A stretch of DNA of 10,264 nucleotides from JACRBK01 sp964427955. Lineage in GTDB: Bacteria; Chloroflexota; Anaerolineae; Aggregatilineales; Aggregatilineaceae. Where the stretch lies: NCBI GenBank assembly GCA_964427955.1, contig CAYRWY010000192.1:1-10264 (forward strand). The letters run 5' to 3'. Each line of letters starts with the position of its first letter. Position 1 is the stretch's first letter. Positions 6,979-10,264 of this stretch are shown in pieces. The translations under genes and the position numbers were made by a program. The notes under the pieces are model-generated. The model was not told where the DNA came from. It was given only the letters and a program-made list of their open reading frames with translations, and did no database searches.

Positions 6979-7037
6979 GTTCATGACGCAGAAAAAACAC
7001 TTTCCTGGTAACATTGGACTTGTTCAAGGATAATGTT

Positions 7038-8282
7038 ATGCTTCCTCAGCGCCTGACCCCTTCCGAACTCGAGTATCTTTTGACGACCCAGACCGCCTCT
7101 CAGGCGGTGCCGACGACCTCTGATCCCTCGCTGCTGCGGCTGTTGGCCTCGGTAGAGCGGGATGCCCTGGCCCAGCTCATTACCGAACACCAATACCAGC
7201 CCGGCGAACTCATCTTTCGCGAGGGTGAAAGCGGCGATGCCATGTATCTGATCCGGGCGGGCCGGGTAGCCGTGATCAAGGGCGAGTTCGAGTCGCCTGC
7301 TATTCTCGGCCTGCGCGGGCCGGGCGAGATCATTGGCGAAATGTCGCTGCTCGAAGGCCAGCCCCGCTCGGCGACGAATGTCGCGCTGGACAGCGTGCGC
7401 CTGCTGCGCATTACGCGGGATGGCTTTCAGCAGTTGGTGAGCGCGCGGCCTGACATCGGGATCAACATCATGCGGATCATCAGCGGACGCCTGCGCGACG
7501 CGGATAACGTGCGCACGTCGGCGCTGCTGGGGGGGCGGCAGTTGGTCAAGCAGGTGTCCCGGCTGGAAAGCGAAAAAGAGCAGCTTCTGGAATTGCAGCG
7601 GGTGCGCAAAGAGACCAGCGATCTGATCGTGCACGATCTGCGCAACCCGTTGGGGATTATCTACGGCGTGCTGAATATGTTCGAGATGGTGCTGCCAGTC
7701 GAGGTGCTGACCGATAACCGGGAGCTGTTCGACCTGGCCAAAACCGGCTGCGAGCGGATGCAGCGCCTGGTCGACTCGCTGCTGGACGTGGCGAAGCTCG
7801 AAACCGGCGAGATGGTGCTCAACCTGACTTCGACCAACCTGCGGCCTCTGATCGAAGAAGCCGCCCATCGCGAAGCCCTGGCGTCCAAACTGCGCGAAGT
7901 GGTGATCGAGACCTCTGCCGATGACGACCTGCCCCCGGCGCTGATCGATCCCGATCAGATCGACCGCGTGCTGGCTAACCTGATCGACAACGCGCTCAAG
8001 TACGCGCCCGAACAGAGCCGCATCTTCCTGGATGCTCACGCCGATGGCGACCAGATGGTGGTCAGCGTGACCGACCAGGGACGGGGCATTCCTTCCGACG
8101 AGCGCGAGCGGATTTTCGAGCGGTTCGCCCAGATCGCGGGCGACAAACCGGCGCGGCGAGGGTTCGGTCTGGGGCTGACGTTCTGCCGGTTGACCGTCGA
8201 GGCGCACGGCGGGCGAATTTGGGTCGAAGCGGGGCCGGGCGGTGTCGGGAGCCGGTTTGTATTCACACTTCCTTTCTCATGA
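7038..8282 (+). CDS. Cyclic-nucleotide-binding-domain histidine kinase
   Basis: A soluble sensor kinase of 414 residues without membrane helices. Residues about 33-155 form a cNMP-binding (CRP-like) domain: QPGELIFREGESGDAMYLI (54-72) and the phosphate-binding cassette GEIIGEMSLLEGQPRSAT (96-113). Glu101 and Arg110 sit where cAMP/cGMP binders contact ribose and phosphate. A likely coiled coil (165-195) leads to the HisKA domain with phospho-acceptor His199 in VHDLRNPL. The HATPase domain shows the N box NLIDNALKYAP (314-324), the G1 box DQGRGIP (346-352), the F box IFERFAQ (359-365) and the G2 box RGFGLGL (374-380), so the kinase looks active. ATG 7038 follows AAGGA by seven bases. A TTG start at 7014 would add eight residues but lacks such a site. 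A receiver protein is encoded two genes downstream. The ligand could be cAMP, cGMP or something else. Confidence 0.93.
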   Translation: MLPQRLTPSELEYLLTTQTASQAVPTTSDPSLLRLLASVERDALAQLITEHQYQPGELIFREGESGDAMYLIRAGRVAVIKGEFESPAILGLRGPGEIIGEMSLLEGQPRSATNVALDSVRLLRITRDGFQQLVSARPDIGINIMRIISGRLRDADNVRTSALLGGRQLVKQVSRLESEKEQLLELQRVRKETSDLIVHDLRNPLGIIYGVLNMFEMVLPVEVLTDNRELFDLAKTGCERMQRLVDSLLDVAKLETGEMVLNLTSTNLRPLIEEAAHREALASKLREVVIETSADDDLPPALIDPDQIDRVLANLIDNALKYAPEQSRIFLDAHADGDQMVVSVTDQGRGIPSDERERIFERFAQIAGDKPARRGFGLGLTFCRLTVEAHGGRIWVEAGPGGVGSRFVFTLPFS

Positions 8283-8304
8283 GGTGATAGATTAAGAATT
8301 AGTG

Positions 8305-8326
8305 ACAATGTATATTCTTGCATTGT
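8305..8326. promoter_or_regulatory. Short inverted repeat overlapping the TPR gene -35 region
   Basis: ACAATG (8305-8310) and CATTGT (8321-8326) are perfect 6-bp inverted arms 10 bases apart. They overlap the proposed -35 box at 8323-8328. Half-site spacing of about 16 bases, centre to centre, would suit a dimeric regulator. With only six pairs in AT-rich DNA, chance is a real alternative. Confidence 0.25.
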
Positions 8327-8351
8327 GTTTTGGAGCTATTCCGCCTATTAT
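8323..8351 (+). promoter_or_regulatory. Promoter candidate for the TPR protein gene
   Basis: TTGTGT (8323-8328) and TATTAT (8346-8351) are separated by 17 bases. The -10 matches the consensus at five of six positions; the -35 matches at three, including TTG. It lies in the AT-rich 110-base gap after the kinase gene and would start transcription about 35 bases before the ATG at 8393. The TPR gene may therefore be transcribed independently of the kinase. Confidence 0.4.
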
Positions 8352-8392
8352 TGTCTTATGGTAGAACGATTCGGTTGCGAGGGAGCATCGCT

Positions 8393-9001
8393 ATGAGTGT
8401 GTTTTTTACCTCTGAGCCGCTGCCCACCGATAGAACGTTGGCGGAACTGTGGAGACTGCTAGAGAGCGAGCAGTTCGTAGAGGCGGTGAGCCTGGCCGAA
8501 TCGGTCTGCCGAAACCCGGATGCTCCTATCGAGTATGTGTGCGGCCTTTCGCTGGCTTATGGAGAGTTAGGGTATTATGAAGAGGCGGAAGGCGTCGCAC
8601 GGTCAGCAGTCAGTTGGGGGGAAAGCCACTGGCGCGCGCGCCACGCCCTGGCCGCTGCCTTGATGCACCAGGGCCGCTACCTGGGCGCGCTCGACAGCCT
8701 GGGGTTCTATCGCACGCCGGAAGAGATCTACGTCGTGCGTGCGCAAGTCGAAAAGATGGGCGGCTATACCGACAGTCTGTCGGTCACGTTAGAAGATGCC
8801 CTGCAAAAAAACGTGCCCCCGGCCCTTCAGCTTTATTTGGGCTATCTGTACGGGGCTGCCGGGCTGGCACAGATGATACGCTGGGGCGATCACCTGGACG
8901 TCTGGTGGCGTGATGCTGATCGCCATCGCGCAACGCCTTATGGCGAACAGTTGGCGCACCAGGTGGCGGAGATCCGGCGCCTGTTAGAGAATGCGCGCTG
9001 A
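8393..9001 (+). CDS. Small TPR-like protein
   Basis: A cytosolic, mostly helical protein of 202 residues with no signal peptide or membrane segment. Paired helices of TPR spacing are visible at about 16-41, 46-75 (SLAYGELGYYEEAEGVARSA), 79-104 (ALAAALMHQGRYLGALDSL) and 110-135. The small-residue and aromatic positions (G/A-Y-x-x-A) are typical. The C-terminal part (142-202) is helical without a clear repeat. TPR proteins act as protein-binding scaffolds. Set between a histidine kinase and a receiver gene, this one may hold the signalling partners together, which is inference from context. The start at 8393 has AGGGAG seven bases upstream. An in-frame ATG at 8318 would add 25 residues overlapping the promoter region and has no good ribosome site. 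Confidence 0.8.
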   Translation: MSVFFTSEPLPTDRTLAELWRLLESEQFVEAVSLAESVCRNPDAPIEYVCGLSLAYGELGYYEEAEGVARSAVSWGESHWRARHALAAALMHQGRYLGALDSLGFYRTPEEIYVVRAQVEKMGGYTDSLSVTLEDALQKNVPPALQLYLGYLYGAAGLAQMIRWGDHLDVWWRDADRHRATPYGEQLAHQVAEIRRLLENAR

Positions 9002-9024
9002 GGGCGCACGGTACTCGTGTACAG

Positions 9025-9053
9025 TTTCTATTTTTGGGTCTTTCCAATAAAAT
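9025..9053 (+). promoter_or_regulatory. Weak promoter candidate for the receiver gene
   Basis: TTTCTA (9025-9030) and TAAAAT (9048-9053) are spaced by 17 bases in the AT-rich 106-base gap before the receiver gene. The -10 matches five of six consensus bases and the -35 only three. If used, it would also transcribe the HTH/Cys-motif gene behind the receiver. Read-through from upstream is equally possible. Confidence 0.3.
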
Positions 9054-9107
9054 GTTGTGACGACGGTTTCCAACCTCGGATTGACTCAAGACCCAGGGAG
9101 AACCTGC

Positions 9108-9524
9108 ATGTCTACATGGATGGTTGTTGAGGACGAACCTGATCTGTACGATACCCTGCTCGCCTTGTTCGAGATTTGGAGCATCGATGGCGTGGCCTTC
9201 ACCACCGGCACCGATGCGTTCAAATGGATCGATGAGGTAGATCGCGGTAACGTTGAGACCAATTTCCCCGAACTCGCCATTCTGGACATCCGGCTGCCTG
9301 GGGTCAAGGGTCACCAACTGGGCGCGCGGCTGCGCCAGAGTCCGGTGCTCAAAGACATCGCGATTGTGCTGATCACGGCCTTCCTGCTTCCGCCCCAGGA
9401 AGAGCGCCAGGTGATCGAAGCGGCGCAGGCGGACGCTCTGCTGTACAAGCCGCTGCCCGCTCCGGCTGAATTTCGCTCGGATCTGCAAAAAGCGATTCAC
9501 CATCGCCGGAACCTCATCCGCTAA
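9108..9524 (+). CDS. Stand-alone response regulator receiver protein
   Basis: A single CheY-like receiver domain of 138 residues with no output domain. The conserved residues are present: the acidic pair Glu8-Asp9 in VVEDEPD, phospho-acceptor Asp60 in LAILDIRLPG, Thr90 in VLITAF, and Lys114 in LYKPLP. It should accept phosphate from a histidine kinase, most simply the cNMP-domain kinase encoded two genes upstream, and act by binding a partner. The start at 9108 is set by AGGGAG seven bases upstream. An in-frame GTG at 9057 would add 17 residues that are not part of the fold. The next gene starts 22 bases after the stop, with its ribosome site in that gap, so the two are very probably co-transcribed. 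This makes the HTH/Cys protein a candidate output partner. Confidence 0.92.
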   Translation: MSTWMVVEDEPDLYDTLLALFEIWSIDGVAFTTGTDAFKWIDEVDRGNVETNFPELAILDIRLPGVKGHQLGARLRQSPVLKDIAIVLITAFLLPPQEERQVIEAAQADALLYKPLPAPAEFRSDLQKAIHHRRNLIR

Positions 9525-9546
9525 GTTTTTTGGGGGATGGTCGATC

Positions 9547-10264
9547 ATGCTCGTGCGACAGGTAACCTTGTCCGGTCTCGTCAAACGGCGGTTCGTGCAC
9601 TGCCTGCGCACGCACGGGCAGACGGCGCATGAGGTCGTGGCGACGCTGGGTATTCCACCCGGCGATCTGTGCAAGGTGATCGCCGGTCAAGGGCTGGCCC
9701 GGATGCCGCTCGCCCACTACGAGCGGATCGCGCGCTGGCTGCGGATGCCGCTGGCCAACGTCATTGCCCTGGCGGATGTGCATCCCCAAATCGACGACTT
9801 GATGCGGCTTGGCATGACCGTGCGCGGCTACCGCCCGACCAGCGCCGAAGATCAGATCCGGGCCGCGCGCGAAGTGGGGATCAGCGTGGCGGTGTTCCGG
9901 CGGGCGCTGCATGGCTACGACGACTTTCGCCCGTCGATGGCGACCTGTGATCGACTGGCGCGCTGGCTGGCCTGGACCGGCTTCGAGCCGGATGAAGTGG
10001 CGCTGGCCGCGGGCATGGTGGTGCGCTACCGCGCCGACCGGCGGCGGATTACCCTGTCGCTGGCCGTGGACCAGAACGTGAAGCCGTACCCGTGCGCGTG
10101 CGGACGGCCCGGCTGTACGATCCCCGCGCACATCCCCAGCGGGCCGCGCCGCAAGTGGCGCAGCGATGCCTGCCGGATGTGGGCCAAACGGGCGGCGGCC
10201 CACACGGTACCCCCCCGCCCTGCTCCAATCGTGCGCTTTATCAAGATAAACGAACGCCCTGTTC
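9547..10264 (+). CDS. Tandem helix-turn-helix protein with C-terminal Cys motif (partial)
   Basis: The frame is open for 239 codons from ATG 9547 to the window edge, with no stop seen. GGGGGA lies nine bases before the ATG. Two related helical units are visible. Unit 1 (about 25-75) has TAHEVVATLGIPPGDLCKVI and then HYERIARWLRMPLANVIALA. Unit 2 (about 99-156) has QIRAAREVGISVAVFRRAL and then CDRLARWLAWTGFEPDEVAL. Both resemble XRE/Cro-type HTH domains (helix, turn, recognition helix, then an ARWL helix), which suggests internal duplication. Residues 183-209 carry CACGRPGC and SDAC: Cys183, Cys185, Cys190 and Cys209 could bind one zinc. The pattern recalls small fingers ending in CSDACR. A DNA-binding regulator is the likely role. 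The antisense frame at 9514-10203 is also open but looks like a shadow. Confidence 0.75.
   Translation, partial: MLVRQVTLSGLVKRRFVHCLRTHGQTAHEVVATLGIPPGDLCKVIAGQGLARMPLAHYERIARWLRMPLANVIALADVHPQIDDLMRLGMTVRGYRPTSAEDQIRAAREVGISVAVFRRALHGYDDFRPSMATCDRLARWLAWTGFEPDEVALAAGMVVRYRADRRRITLSLAVDQNVKPYPCACGRPGCTIPAHIPSGPRRKWRSDACRMWAKRAAAHTVPPRPAPIVRFIKINERPV

Noticed and set aside
7006..7014. TGGTAACAT as an extended -10 box for the histidine kinase gene
   Set aside because: Only four of six -10 positions match and no -35 box is found. The leader would be only about 17 bases.
6981..8207. Minus-strand open frame of 408 codons antisense to the histidine kinase
   Set aside because: It mirrors the codons of an unmistakable kinase gene. 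Its own translation is Gln/His/Arg-rich with no recognisable domain.
9007..9035. Possible terminator after the TPR gene (CACG-N5-CGTG followed by a T-rich run)
   Set aside because: The stem is only four pairs and the T-run is interrupted, which is too weak to annotate.
9514..10203. Minus-strand open frame of 229 codons opposite the HTH/Cys gene
   Set aside because: Its translation is Arg/His/Pro/Gly-rich and without motifs, while the plus strand shows two ordered HTH-like units, a Cys motif and a ribosome site.

Overview
The window looks like chromosomal DNA from a GC-rich, free-living bacterium. The nearest match by feel is Chloroflexota (Anaerolineae-like). That assignment rests on general character only: GC-rich codon use, clear GGAG/AGGGAG ribosome binding sites, TGnTACAAT extended -10 boxes, loosely packed genes, and small degenerate repeats between genes. 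No rRNA, tRNA, CRISPR array, transposase or phage gene was seen.

Left part (1-3976): the last 15 codons of a plus-strand gene converge on a minus-strand aldo/keto reductase (156-1184). The DNA around the reductase is rich in repeats. There is a hairpin at 75-99, three tandem 9-mers at 111-137, a GAGAGGGG palindrome at 1250-1298, and four tandem 7-mers at 1370-1397. A stop-interrupted remnant that looks like the start of a family 2 glycosyltransferase follows (1420-1602). It overlaps the 3' end of a minus-strand, 14-helix Wzx/MATE-type polysaccharide flippase (1597-3114). Next to that is a minus-strand gene broken by at least two frameshifts (about 3207-3756). This stretch reads as a decayed surface-polysaccharide region in which only the flippase is still intact.

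Middle (3757-6978): an AT-richer intergenic region carries an extended -10 box lying inside a perfect 8-bp inverted repeat. This suggests a repressible promoter. It precedes a 978-residue FtsX/MacB-type ABC transporter permease with eight predicted helices in a 4+4 arrangement and a very large second outer domain. No ABC ATPase gene is beside it. A strong 13-bp hairpin ends the unit.

Right part (7038-10264): four plus-strand genes form a signalling cluster. They encode a soluble histidine kinase with an N-terminal cyclic-nucleotide-binding domain, a small TPR-like protein, a stand-alone receiver protein without output domain, and a gene 22 bases further on that runs off the window. That last gene encodes two tandem helix-turn-helix-like units followed by a four-cysteine, probably zinc-binding, motif. 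An attractive but unproven reading is that the kinase senses a cytosolic ligand and phosphorylates the receiver, and that the HTH/Cys protein is the separate DNA-binding output.
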